From: Diacronema lutheri
Lineage: Eukaryota > Haptophyta > Pavlovophyceae > Pavlovales > Pavlovaceae
Length of the DNA stretch: 64,000 bases
Direction of reading: 5' to 3'
NCBI GenBank assembly: GCA_019448385.1
Contig: JAGTXO010000036.1
Location: 1-64,000 of the forward strand
Shown: positions 43,780 to 52,748 of the stretch, in pieces
Layout: every line of letters begins with the position of its first letter
Numbering within the stretch: position 1 is the stretch's first letter
Made by a program: the position numbers and the translations under genes
Notes under the pieces: model-generated
Told to the model about the DNA's origin: nothing
Database searches by the model: none
Seen by the model: the letters and a program-made list of their open reading frames with translations, nothing else

Positions 43780-45222
43780 ATGGCGGCCGGCGGCCTGCTG
43801 GCCGAGTTGCTTGGGCACATCCGCTTCCGCGGGCCGATGACGTTCAGCGACTATATGCGCATGTGCCTCACGCACCCGGTGCACGGCTACTACATGCGCC
43901 GTGACGTCTTCGGCAGGGGCGGAGACTTCATCACTGGCCCCGAGATCTCGCAGGTCTACGGCGAGCTCGTCGGCGTGTGGTGCGTCGCGACGTGGCAGCA
44001 GATGGGCGAGCCGCCGGCGGTGCGGATCGTCGAAGCGGGGCCTGGGCGCGGCACGCTGATGGCAGACATGCTCCGCGTCATCTCGCGCCACGAGCGCCTC
44101 GCCCGCGGCGCGAGCATCGAGCTGATCGAGGTGTCGCCGTTCATGCGGCAGCGCCAGCGCGAGGCGCTCTGCGCTCCCGGCGGCGCGGCCGTGGCTGACG
44201 GCGCGGGCGAGGTGCGCACGCGGCACGGCGGGATGCCCATCTCGTGGCACAGCAGCCTGCGCGACCTCCTCGCGCGCGACGACCTCGCCGACGAGCACGG
44301 CGGCCAGCCCGACGCGCCGGCGTCGGCCAGCGGCGTCAACGTGCCATCCATCTTCGTGGCGCACGAGTTCCTCGACGCGCTGCCCGTGCACAAGTTCCGG
44401 CGCGCGCCGCCCGCGCGCCCAGGCGGCGCACTCGGCCCGTGGCGCGAGGTGCTCGTCGATGTGTCGGACGATGCGCCGGACTCTCCACCGGACTCTCCGC
44501 CGCCCGTCGACGCGCCTGCGCCGAACGCGGTGGCCTGGCCGGCGCGGCGCGAGCCGCCGCGTGACGAGGCGAGCGCCGGTGCGGTGGATGCCGCCGACGC
44601 GGACTCGCTGCGTTTTGTCCTCGCGCCCTCCGCCACGCCCGCCCTCGCCCTCTACGCCCCGCTGCTACCGAGCACGCCGCCGCCGCCGGCTGGCGACGCG
44701 CCGGACTCGTTGCGCGCGCCAGAGCGCGGCGCGGAGGGCGTGGAGGTGGAGGTGTGCCCGCTGGCGCTCGCGTTCGTGACGGAGGTCGCGCGCGAGGTGG
44801 CGCGCAGCCGAGGCGCCGCGCTGCTGATCGACTACGGCCCGGCACGCGGGCCGGTCTTCGACAGCGCGCGTGCGATTGTGCGGCACGAGTTTGCGCGCCT
44901 GCTCGCGCGGCCCGGCGAGGCGGACCTCTCCGCGCTCGTCGACTTTGACGCGCTGGCGCAGGCGGTCAGTGACGTGCCCGGCATCTCGGCCGGCGCGCTG
45001 AGCACCCAGCGCGAGCTGCTGGGGGCGCTCGGGCTCGAGGCGCGCGTGAATGCCCTGCTCCGCTCAGCGAGCGGCGAGCAAAGGGCTGCGCTCATCAGCG
45101 CGGCCGAGCGGCTCGTTGCGCTGCCGGGGATGGGCGACGAGTACAAGGCGCTCGCCTTCTGCGATGCGCGGACGGGCACGCCCGTGGGCTTCCGCCCTGG
45201 CCTCGGCGCTAACGCCGTCTGA
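43780..45222 (+). CDS. NDUFAF7: NDUFAF7/MidA-type arginine methyltransferase
   Basis: 480 residues. The family block FSDYMRMCLTHPVHGYYMRR is followed by GDFITGPEISQVYGELVG and the AdoMet loop VEAGPGRGTLMADML; IFVAHEFLDALPVHKF, LLIDYGPA and DFDALAQAV follow. The family methylates an arginine of complex I subunit NDUFS2 in mitochondria and is needed for complex I assembly. A Pro/Ala-rich insertion (about 240-300) lengthens it relative to animal proteins. The start at 43780 leaves little presequence; the frame is open upstream across the ClpR start, so a longer mitochondrial leader beginning elsewhere is possible. Confidence 0.93.
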   Translation: MAAGGLLAELLGHIRFRGPMTFSDYMRMCLTHPVHGYYMRRDVFGRGGDFITGPEISQVYGELVGVWCVATWQQMGEPPAVRIVEAGPGRGTLMADMLRVISRHERLARGASIELIEVSPFMRQRQREALCAPGGAAVADGAGEVRTRHGGMPISWHSSLRDLLARDDLADEHGGQPDAPASASGVNVPSIFVAHEFLDALPVHKFRRAPPARPGGALGPWREVLVDVSDDAPDSPPDSPPPVDAPAPNAVAWPARREPPRDEASAGAVDAADADSLRFVLAPSATPALALYAPLLPSTPPPPAGDAPDSLRAPERGAEGVEVEVCPLALAFVTEVAREVARSRGAALLIDYGPARGPVFDSARAIVRHEFARLLARPGEADLSALVDFDALAQAVSDVPGISAGALSTQRELLGALGLEARVNALLRSASGEQRAALISAAERLVALPGMGDEYKALAFCDARTGTPVGFRPGLGANAV

Positions 45223-45300
45223 CCAACGCCGCCCCTTTTTTTTCCTTTTTTTTTCTTTTTTTTCTTTTTCCGCGCCGCGCCGTGGCCGCCGTCTTCACAC

Positions 45301-45428
45301 CGACGAATGCTTTTGCTAGAGGGCCAAGCGCCCCGTCTCCCTACCGAGGGGAGGAAGAGTGTCGACGAATGCCTTTGCTAGAGGGCCAAGCGCCCCGTCT
45401 CCCTACCGAGGGGAGGAAAAAAGAGTGT
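45301..45428. repeat. 62-bp tandem duplication downstream of NDUFAF7
   Basis: Units 45301-45362 and 45363-45428 (the second carries a few extra A) share TTTGCTAGAGGGCCAAGCGC and CCCTACCGAGGGGAGGAA. A T-rich stretch (45233-45270, CCTTTTTTTTTTCTTT-like) precedes them, probably in the NDUFAF7 3' region. Confidence 0.93.
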
Positions 45429-45615
45429 CGACTTCCCGGCGGCCTACTCTGCGGTGGGCTGGTCGTCGGTGAGCGGCTCGGCGATGGGCGGCTCGTCAGC
45501 GGGCTGGTCGCTCCGCTCCCCCGGAACGATCAGCGGATCGGCGGCTACATGTCTTCCCAGGGACGCGGCTCCGGAGCGACCAGGGCTCGCGAGCGCACGC
45601 GTGCGCGACGCCTCT

Positions 45616-45863
45616 GTGCGCGACTTTCGACCAGCCGGACGACAGTTCGCAAATCAACCGTGCGCTACCGCGCGACTGTGCGCGACTTTCGACCAGCCGG
45701 ACGACAGTTCGCAAATCAACCGTGCGCTACCGCGCGACTGTGCGCGACTTTCGACCAGCCGGACGACAGTTCGCAAATCAACCGTGCGCTACCGCGCGAC
45801 TGTGCGCGACTTTCGACCAGCCGGACGACAGTTCGCAAATCAACCGTGCGCTACCGCGCGACG
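45616..45863. repeat. Four-copy 62-bp minisatellite
   Basis: Units start at 45616, 45678, 45740 and 45802, essentially identical (core ACTTTCGACCAGCCGGACGA). The array ends just before the stop of the minus-strand gene and is unrelated in sequence to the adjacent 62-bp pair. Confidence 0.95.
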
Positions 45864-45881
45864 GTTCGCAGGTCAATGCGG

Positions 45882-46357
45882 CTACGCCGCCTCCTCGCCC
45901 GCCGACCACACGTCCTCGTGCGCCTCGACGACGCGCTGCGCCTCCTCCACCGCCGCCTGCCGCTCGACCGCGGCGCGCTCGGCCGCGCGGCTCGCACGGA
46001 GGAGCACGTCACGCCGCGCAACGACGGGCTCGCCGTCATCCGTCGCTGCGGACGTGTTCTCCTTGTGCCGGTGCGCGCCGCCATCGTGCGAGAGGAGCGG
46101 GCGCGTGCTGCCGAGCATCACGCGCACATTGTACGGCCGCGCGGCGCTGCTCGGCCGGAGCATCGCGCGCATGATCTTCTCGCGCAGCGCGTCGAGCTGC
46201 GCGACGGACTTGCGATCGACGCGCTCGTCGCTGGCCGGCTGCTGCTTCTTGCTCGCCGCGTCGGGCGAGCCGTCCCCGCCCGTGCGGCCGCGCAGCCGCG
46301 AGAAGCGTTGGGACGCCGCCAGCTGCTGCTGCTGCTGCTGCTGCAGCTGCTGCTGCA

Positions 46358-46422
<65 letters not shown>

Positions 46423-48731
46423 GCCGCCGCAGCCATCGCCGCCTCCGGTGCACTCGGCGCAGACGCGTTGCGCCCATCGGCGCCGTCGGCGCCGTCCACC
46501 TTGCTCCCGTCCACCTTGCTCCCGTCCACCTTGCTCCCGTCCACCTTGCTCCCGTCCACCTTGCTCCCGTCCACCTTGCTCCCGTCCACCTTGCTCCCGT
46601 CCACCTTGCTCCCGTTGCTCCCATCCGCGAGCGCCGTGCGCGTGACGCCCATCGCGAGCGCGCGCTTGGCCTCCGCCCACGCGGCCGGGTTTGCGAGCTC
46701 CGTCGCCAGCACGGACGGCACGTTGAGCAGCAGCTGGCTGGTCGCGTTGTCGAGCATCGCGAGTTGGCGGATGACCTGCTCGCACACCGCCTCCAGGCGG
46801 CCGGTCGCCGTCGGCGCGAAGAAGTCGGGCGCGGGCGCAAGCGCCGGCTGCGCGCCGGACCGCTTGGCCGAGAGAGACGCGCTCGCCGAGCCGCCATCGC
46901 CCACCGACTCGCCGCCGGTGTTCTCCTCCGCGCCGCCGGCGCGCGCTGCCGTGCCGGCGCGTGCGGGCTTGGGCGCGGCGGTGCCGAAGGGCGAGTGCAC
47001 ACTCGTGAAAGGCGACATGGCGCACGTATGCACGACGGCCATCATCGTGAGCCGCGCGGGCTCGAGCAGCTCGCGCCGCATGTGCGACACGCGGTCGCGC
47101 AGCTCGGTCGCTTTGGCGGTCGCGTTGTGGATGAGCGGCTCCTTGGCGCGGATGAGCGCGCCGATCCCGTCCTTGCCCTCGTCGTTCCCCACGACGCTCA
47201 GCTGCCGGTACTCGCTCGACGTGCGCTCGAGCTCAGCGGCCGTTCGTTGGAGCTGCGCCCGCCGTTCGCTGATGCGCGCGTTCAGCTCGTCGCTCGCGGT
47301 GCGCGTCGCCTTCCACTTTGCGATCACCGCGGCGGGCGTACGCACGTGCACGTAGAGCGCCAACCGATCGAAGCCCGCCGCGAGCTCGGCCTCTGACGGC
47401 GGCTGACGCGGCTCGCCGACGCCACCACCACCGCCGCCGTCGTCGTCGAGCACGCGCGCCTCGTGGCTGTTGCGCCGTGTCCTCGGCGCGCGGCCGGACG
47501 CGCCGTCGAAGGCAGCGGACGCGCCGGCGCGCGGATTGGGTGTCGTTCGGATGGTGACGGTGCGCGCGCCGACCGCGCCGTCGGCGCTGCCCTCGGCCGC
47601 GCCTGCCGCCAGCTTCAGCGGGCCAGCGCTTGCCCTGCGCGTGCGCGAGTCGCGCCGCGCGCTCCCGCGCAGCGCGCCGTCGGGTGCGGTGCCGCTCGCG
47701 GCGACGATCGCCTTGCGGCTGAGCTCAGCGCGGTCGTGCAGGATGCGCGTGCGCGCCTCGAGCTGGCGCGTGCGCTCCTTGCGCTTCTCGTCCTCCGCTG
47801 CGCTCAGCTCGACGAGCCGCTTTTCAATCTCGTCGGCACCGTCAAACGCGCTCTGCAGTCTGAGCAGCCATGCCTGCACCGATGCGCTCTCCTCACGCAC
47901 GGCGGCGCGCAGCGTGGCGAGGCGCGCGTCCGCAAGCTGCTCGTCGCGCTGCAGCCGCGCGCGCATGTGCGCCTTTGCGCGCATGTCCACGGTGATGGCC
48001 TGCAGCTCATCCTCCAGGCTGTCAAGCACAACCTTGAGACTGCCCACACGCGCGGCGGCGACGCGCTGCTCGTCGGCCTTGGCGAGGACGGCCGAGTCGG
48101 CCATGTCGAGTGCCGTCGCCCACCGCTCCACCTCGAGCTCGAGTGCGCGCCTCCGGCTGCCCGCCGCGTGCAGCTGCGCGAGCAGCGACTGAACGTGCGA
48201 GCGCAGCGCGTCGCGCACCTCGGCGAGCGATGGGCGAGCGGCGCGCGGGCTGCTCGCGGGCGAATCGGCGGGCGTGCGAGGCGAACCCAGCGAGCCAGGT
48301 TCAGACAGCCGCACGTACTCCTCGCCGCTGTTCGTGCCGGGCCGCGCGCCCAGTTGGCGCGGGTGCGGCCTGCGGAGCTGCCGCATGTTGCGCGCAAAGA
48401 TGAGCCGGTCGAGCTGCTCCTCGAGCGAGAGCACCTCGAGCCGCAGCGAAACGAGCAGCTGCGCGGCTTCGCGTTCAGACTCGGGCGACGCATGCGCATC
48501 CGCCGCGCGCGGTGCGCGCGAGAAGCGGCTGCCTTGCGCAGGCGCCGGTGACGCGTCGCCCACGCGCGCGCTGTCGTGCCGCGCGCGGCGGCCGCCGGCG
48601 GCGTGCGGTGCAGCACGGGCGAGCTCGGCGACCTGCAACGAGATGCGCTTGCGCGGCGAGATAAGCGGCGCGCGGCGCGCGCCGCTCGCTGGTGGCACCG
48701 CCACCAGCCGCGTATCGCCCACGAAGCCCAT
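45882..48731 (-). CDS. Coiled-coil protein with repeats, possible axonemal docking factor
   Basis: 949 residues, single exon. Coiled coils at about 85-115 (VSLRLEVLSLEEQLDRLIFA), 165-345 (LRSHVQSLLAQLHAAGSRRR; LEVERWATALDMADSAVLAK; EIEKRLVELSAAEDEKRKER) and 470-580 (LNARISERRAQLQRTAAELE). FDRLALYVHVRTPAAVIAKW followed by a coil recalls the CCDC63/114/151 outer-dynein docking family, and RRDVLLRASRAAERAAVERQ near the end is also coil. This parallel is weak and based on pattern only. Residues about 720-860 contain eight SKVDG repeats and a polyglutamine run. No membrane segment or signal peptide. Confidence 0.65.
46319..46424. repeat. (CTG)n / polyglutamine microsatellite
   Basis: About 35 triplets, CTG with a few CAG breaks on the + strand, encoding a Gln run with two Leu in the minus-strand coiled-coil protein. 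The length is likely polymorphic. Confidence 0.95.
46494..46613. repeat. Eight 15-bp coding repeats (VDGSK)
   Basis: Unit GTCCACCTTGCTCCC, eight copies without change, encoding (SKVDG)8 on the minus strand next to the polyglutamine tract. Confidence 0.95.
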
Positions 48732-48807
48732 CCTCCCTGCTGGTTCAGACCATCGTGATTCGTGAACGGACTGGGCAGTTCCAAACGCACCGAGGGCGGG
48801 AAGAGGG
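48732..48807. promoter_or_regulatory. 76-bp divergent promoter
   Basis: Spacer between the coiled-coil and EME1-like ATGs, with CCATCGTGATTCGTGAACGG as its least GC-rich part. No standard box. Confidence 0.35.
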
Positions 48808-51042
48808 ATGGAGGTGATCGTGATCAGCGACTCGGAGCCGGAGAGCGAGGCGCAGGAGCTGGCAGCCAGGGCCGAATGGACGCCGCCGCCGTCGCCAATA
48901 TTTTGCGCGCACGACGATTTTGCCTATGACGACTTTGCGCGCTCGCCTGAGCAGCCCGCGGCGGGCGCAGAGGGCGGCCACGCGGCTGGCGGACGCGAAG
49001 CGGGTTCAAGGTCAGTCGCACGACTACCCACGCTCTCGCTCGGCGCGGAGCAGGACTACGGCTGCGGCTGGGCACCTGCCTCATCGCCGAGCGCCGCACA
49101 GGGCGGTCGCAGCACCGCCGGGACTGGCGTCGCGACTGACGGCGGCGACGCCAGCCGGACGCCGCGGGATTCGCCGCGGCGTTGTGGCGCAGACGTGCCG
49201 CCGGACACCGCGACTGAGCTCGCGCCGAGCGGCAACTCGCCTGCGCAGCTGCGCGTGTCGGCATTGCTCTCACCTGATCGATCGCCTTGCGCGCACCAAG
49301 CGCTCCCGCGGGCGCCACCGCCGCTGGCGAGCCAGCCGCCCGCGCGCGTGCCGCTTGGCGGGCTCGACGACAACGAGGGCGCCGGCGACGAGCAGGATTT
49401 TTTGGACGACGACGTGGTCTTCCTCGACGGCGAGCGTTGCCCTGCGCATGTTTTCCAGAGCCGGTCGCCGCCCGCCGCGAGCGCGCGCGCAGCGGGCGGC
49501 TCGGCGTGCGGCGATGGTGACGACGCGGCTCGGCCGCGCCGCCGCGCAGCTGCTGCGCACGTGCGCGCGGAGCGCAGCGGCGCCGGCACCGGCCAAGCGT
49601 CGGGTCTCGCCGTCGGCGCGCACTTGTCGGATACGTCCGACACGTCCGACACGTCCGACGGATCCGACGGATCCGACGAATCCGACTCGTCGGACAGCGC
49701 GGACCCGCTCACGCGCGCGATCGCGGCCGTGCGCGCGCACGTGCGGCCAGAGGCGCGCGCGCAGGCGGCAGACTCACGCCCCGCGCACGGCGCGGCCGCC
49801 ATGTTGCCGCTCAAGCGCCGCCGTGAGACACGCGACATCCCGCCCGCTGCGCGCTCGCGTCAACCCAAGCCGAGCGACTCGGCGCCTGCTGCCGACGCTC
49901 TCTCGCCTCTCTCGCCGGCATCGCAGGCGGCGGCTCAGTCTGCGAGGGCCGAGGCGAAAAGGGCGCAGAAGGCGGCGGCGCGCGACGCCGCCGCTGCACG
50001 CCAGGCGCTCTTCGCCGGTAGGCTGAGCGGGCCGAGCGACGTCAAGCTCCAGCTCCGCCTATGCGCAAGCACGGCGCAGCCGGACGGCGCACCGGCCCTC
50101 ACCGGACAGCTCCGCCTCGCCCTCGCTGGCTCGCCCGTCGAGCCCGCGGACGAGCCGTGCCGGCTGAGCGCCGCCGAGCTGGAGAACGCGGCCGCGCTCG
50201 CGGCGGGCTTGGGGGACGACTGCAGTGCTGGCGGCGGGCGCGGCGGGCGCGGCGGGTGCGGCGGGCGCGGCGGCCGTGGCACGTCGCGCGGCCGCGGCGC
50301 TCTGCCGCTCGCCTTCGCCTTTGGCGAGTGGCACTTTCGGCTGCCGTTTGCGCTGGACGAGGCTGCACGCGGGTGGCAGCCAACCGAACGCGCGCTGCTC
50401 GCCTTCGATGCGCGCGTGTGCGCTGTGGGCGCGCGCCCCGACGCGCGCTGGGAGGTCGCGCTGCTCGCGGCCGTGCGCGCGGCTGTGCTCGCGCTCCCAT
50501 CGTGCGCGCTCACGGTCGCGCTCGTCGGCGCGCCGCGCGATGACTTGCAGCCGCTGCTCGTCACGCTCGAGGGGCTGAGCGAGCAGAGCGTGCGCGCGCG
50601 GATGGCGCCGTCCACCGCGGGCGCGGGCGAGTCGATCGGTGGCGCGTGCGCTGTGCTGCTGAGCGAGATGTCGATCCCCGTGCACGGCGCGGTCCGGCGC
50701 TCGCTGCGCGCGCCCGTGCAGCCGCCGTTTTTCGAGGGAAAGGCCAAGGCCGACCTGCTCACGACGGGCGTCAAGCCAAGGGACGCGAGAGAGGCGTGGC
50801 TGGGCATGCTCCGCTGCCTCGCACCGCCAAAGGTGGCCGATGCGATCGCGGCCTCCTTCCCGTCGCACGCAGCGCTCGCCGCTGCCTGGCTCGCCGCGGG
50901 CGAGCGGGCGGCTCCCGCGCTGCTCGCCTCGCTCGTGCGAGATACGGCGACGAGCCAGCGCGTCGGGCCCGTGCTCTCGGAGCGCGTCCACCGCTTCTTC
51001 AACGCGGCGCACGCTCCGGACGCCGAGTGGATCATGCCATGA
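48808..51042 (+). CDS. EME1-like non-catalytic subunit of structure-specific endonuclease
   Basis: 744 residues. The N-terminus EVIVISDSEPESEAQE is a textbook SUMO-interacting motif (hydrophobic VIVI followed by acidic/Ser), as in EME1/EME2/Slx-type factors. After a long disordered part comes the Ala/Lys/Arg helix AEAKRAQKAAARDAAAARQA typical of EME1 just ahead of its nuclease-like domain. A degenerate ERCC4-like domain spans about 400-650 without the GDxnERKxxxD active site. The C-terminal helix-hairpin-helix region has VKPRDAREAWLGMLRCLAPP, KVADAIAASFPSHAALAAAW, SQRVGPVLSERVHRFF. EME1 pairs with MUS81 to cut replication and recombination intermediates. A (DTSD/DGSD) acidic repeat lies at about 49625-49700. 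Confidence 0.7.
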   Translation: MEVIVISDSEPESEAQELAARAEWTPPPSPIFCAHDDFAYDDFARSPEQPAAGAEGGHAAGGREAGSRSVARLPTLSLGAEQDYGCGWAPASSPSAAQGGRSTAGTGVATDGGDASRTPRDSPRRCGADVPPDTATELAPSGNSPAQLRVSALLSPDRSPCAHQALPRAPPPLASQPPARVPLGGLDDNEGAGDEQDFLDDDVVFLDGERCPAHVFQSRSPPAASARAAGGSACGDGDDAARPRRRAAAAHVRAERSGAGTGQASGLAVGAHLSDTSDTSDTSDGSDGSDESDSSDSADPLTRAIAAVRAHVRPEARAQAADSRPAHGAAAMLPLKRRRETRDIPPAARSRQPKPSDSAPAADALSPLSPASQAAAQSARAEAKRAQKAAARDAAAARQALFAGRLSGPSDVKLQLRLCASTAQPDGAPALTGQLRLALAGSPVEPADEPCRLSAAELENAAALAAGLGDDCSAGGGRGGRGGCGGRGGRGTSRGRGALPLAFAFGEWHFRLPFALDEAARGWQPTERALLAFDARVCAVGARPDARWEVALLAAVRAAVLALPSCALTVALVGAPRDDLQPLLVTLEGLSEQSVRARMAPSTAGAGESIGGACAVLLSEMSIPVHGAVRRSLRAPVQPPFFEGKAKADLLTTGVKPRDAREAWLGMLRCLAPPKVADAIAASFPSHAALAAAWLAAGERAAPALLASLVRDTATSQRVGPVLSERVHRFFNAAHAPDAEWIMP

Positions 51043-51071
51043 GGTCAGCACGCGCAGAGGGCGCCATGAGG

Positions 51072-51587
51072 TCAGCACGCTGAGAGGGCGCGCGCGACGA
51101 GCAGGGGCGCGACGAGCATTGCAGCGCGCAGCGCGCAGCGCACGCCTCTGCTCGCCGTTGGCGCGCACGCCGTCGGCTCTCTTTGGCGCGCGCGCCAGTA
51201 GCCGTCGCCGTAGGCGCAGAAGACCTCCTCGCCGGAGCGGAGCGGCCGGAGCGCGCGGACGAGGGCCTTGCGCTCGGCGCGCAGCTTGACAAACTCGGCG
51301 TTGATCATTGACGCATCGCCATTGTCGTTGATGTACCGCGCGAGCATGTTGAGATCGCTGCGGCCGTCAACGTGCACGTTGAGCCCGAAGCCGCCCATCA
51401 CGTAGTCGCGCGCCCGCACGTCCATCTGCATGACGCGCGCGAGGGACAGCACGCGGCCGACGTACTCGCAGATAAGCTCGCCCTGCGCGAATGGCCGCGT
51501 CACGAACAGCCCGTCGCCCGCGCCCGCCACCCCGCTCGGGCGCACGTCCAGTCCTCTGCACAGCGCCCCGCGCCGATCGAAGGCCAT
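51072..51587 (-). CDS. Small SET-domain methyltransferase
   Basis: 171 residues from the ATG at 51587. Compact SET domain: GVAGAGDGLFVTRPFAQGEL, then ICEYVGRVLS; the AdoMet/substrate motif RYINDNGDASMINAEF (for RFINHS-CxPN); and EEVFCAYGDGYW (for GEELFYSYGEEYW). Pre-SET and post-SET zinc clusters are missing. The last about 25 residues are hydrophobic (LRAAMLVAPLLVARALSAC), perhaps a tail anchor. The target is unknown; histone or ribosomal protein lysines are usual for short SET proteins. The DNA at its 3' end repeats a block of about 28 bp (51036-51090) shared with the EME1-like stop region. Confidence 0.8.
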   Translation of the reverse strand: MAFDRRGALCRGLDVRPSGVAGAGDGLFVTRPFAQGELICEYVGRVLSLARVMQMDVRARDYVMGGFGLNVHVDGRSDLNMLARYINDNGDASMINAEFVKLRAERKALVRALRPLRSGEEVFCAYGDGYWRARQREPTACAPTASRGVRCALRAAMLVAPLLVARALSAC

Positions 51588-51647
51588 GGAGCCGAAAACA
51601 CAAAACAGCGCGACGTGAGGTTGAGGTCGACACCACAACCCGACGCC

Positions 51648-52703
51648 ATGGCGGCGATTCTCGCCGTGTTGCTGTGCGCGTGTTCGGCCGTGCGTTCAGC
51701 CGGGATGCGCACAGGGGCGCGCGTCGTGCCGCGCGCGCGCCCGATGGCGCTCGGCAATGCTGCCGAGCTCGAGCGCTCGCAGTGGGAGCTGCTTCTCGCG
51801 CACCACGAGGGCTTCTGGAAGGGCGTCTGGGAGTCGGTCGACGCGAATGGCGCGCCGATCGACGAGCTTGAGGCCGACTCTGCGTGGGTGCGCGGAAAGG
51901 GGGGCGACACGCTGATTCAGGTGAACACCTACTTTGTGGGTTCCGTGCGCGCCAACTGCGAGGTCTGCCAGGACTCGGTGCAGGCGCGCCAGCTGCAGGT
52001 TGGCTCCTACGCGTGCGGGCAGATGCCCGGCGTGCGCCTCGCGGGCCGTGGCGTCGCGTTCGGCCCGCGCGTGACGAAGCGGGGCGCACTGACGGCGGAG
52101 GTTGGGCTGCGTGACGGCGCTTCACGTCTGCGCGTCCTCTTTGCCTACGAGCCGCGCTACGCACCCTCCGGCGGCCCGCCGACCAGCCTCGCGCTCGGGC
52201 GGGTGACGCTCATTCGCGAGGCGCTCGATCGGCCGCCGCTGCGCGAGGAGCCGCGCGAGGCGTCGGTGGCGCGGCCGTCGGGCGCGGCGGCGGACTTTTG
52301 GCGCGAAAACGATGGCACGCCGTTGCTCGGCCTCTGGCGCGGCGAGCGCGCCGTCCACTCGGCCGACGGCGTGCGGCACGAGACGGTGTCGCCGATGCAC
52401 CTGCGCGCCTGCCGCTGCGCCGTGGGCGGCGCGGCTGGCGCCGAGCCGGCGAACGGCTGCGTGCTGCAGCTGCCCGGCGGCATCACCGTCGAGTGCCCGC
52501 GCGACGTCCTGCCCGCGACGCCCGCGGAGCTGCGCGTGAGCTGGCTGCCCGACGGCGCCGGCGCGCGCTTGGTCCGCGCGGCGCTCGGCATCACGGCGCT
52601 CGGCCGCGTCGTCGCGGAGAACGAGGCTGAGGTGGTCGTGACGCCGCCGGTGTGCGATGGCTTTGCCGTGGAGGAGCTTGAGCGGCTCCCGCCCGCGCTC
52701 TGA
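51648..52703 (+). CDS. DUF3598-like plastid protein (lipocalin-type fold)
   Basis: 351 residues. Signal peptide MAAILAVLLCACSAVRSAG, then a short basic transit-like region. The mature part begins SQWELLLAHHEGFWKGVWES, the hallmark opening of the DUF3598/calycin-like family of cyanobacteria and algae, followed by beta-rich sequence (DTLIQVNTYFVGSVRAN; LRVLFAYEPRYAPSG; GTPLLGLWRGERAVH). A second half of similar beta character ends WLPDGAGARLVRAALGITAL. The biochemical role is not established; a ligand-binding role in plastids is inferred from the fold. It shares a 60-bp divergent spacer with the small SET gene. Confidence 0.65.
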   Translation: MAAILAVLLCACSAVRSAGMRTGARVVPRARPMALGNAAELERSQWELLLAHHEGFWKGVWESVDANGAPIDELEADSAWVRGKGGDTLIQVNTYFVGSVRANCEVCQDSVQARQLQVGSYACGQMPGVRLAGRGVAFGPRVTKRGALTAEVGLRDGASRLRVLFAYEPRYAPSGGPPTSLALGRVTLIREALDRPPLREEPREASVARPSGAAADFWRENDGTPLLGLWRGERAVHSADGVRHETVSPMHLRACRCAVGGAAGAEPANGCVLQLPGGITVECPRDVLPATPAELRVSWLPDGAGARLVRAALGITALGRVVAENEAEVVVTPPVCDGFAVEELERLPPAL

Positions 52704-52748
52704 CCCGACGAGGCTGGAGGCCATCTGCCAGGCGGCGTGACCCAGCGC

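Noticed and set aside
45616-45863. CRISPR-like array (four regular 62-bp units)
   Set aside because: Whole units repeat head to tail with no unique spacers, and the genome is eukaryotic: it is a minisatellite.
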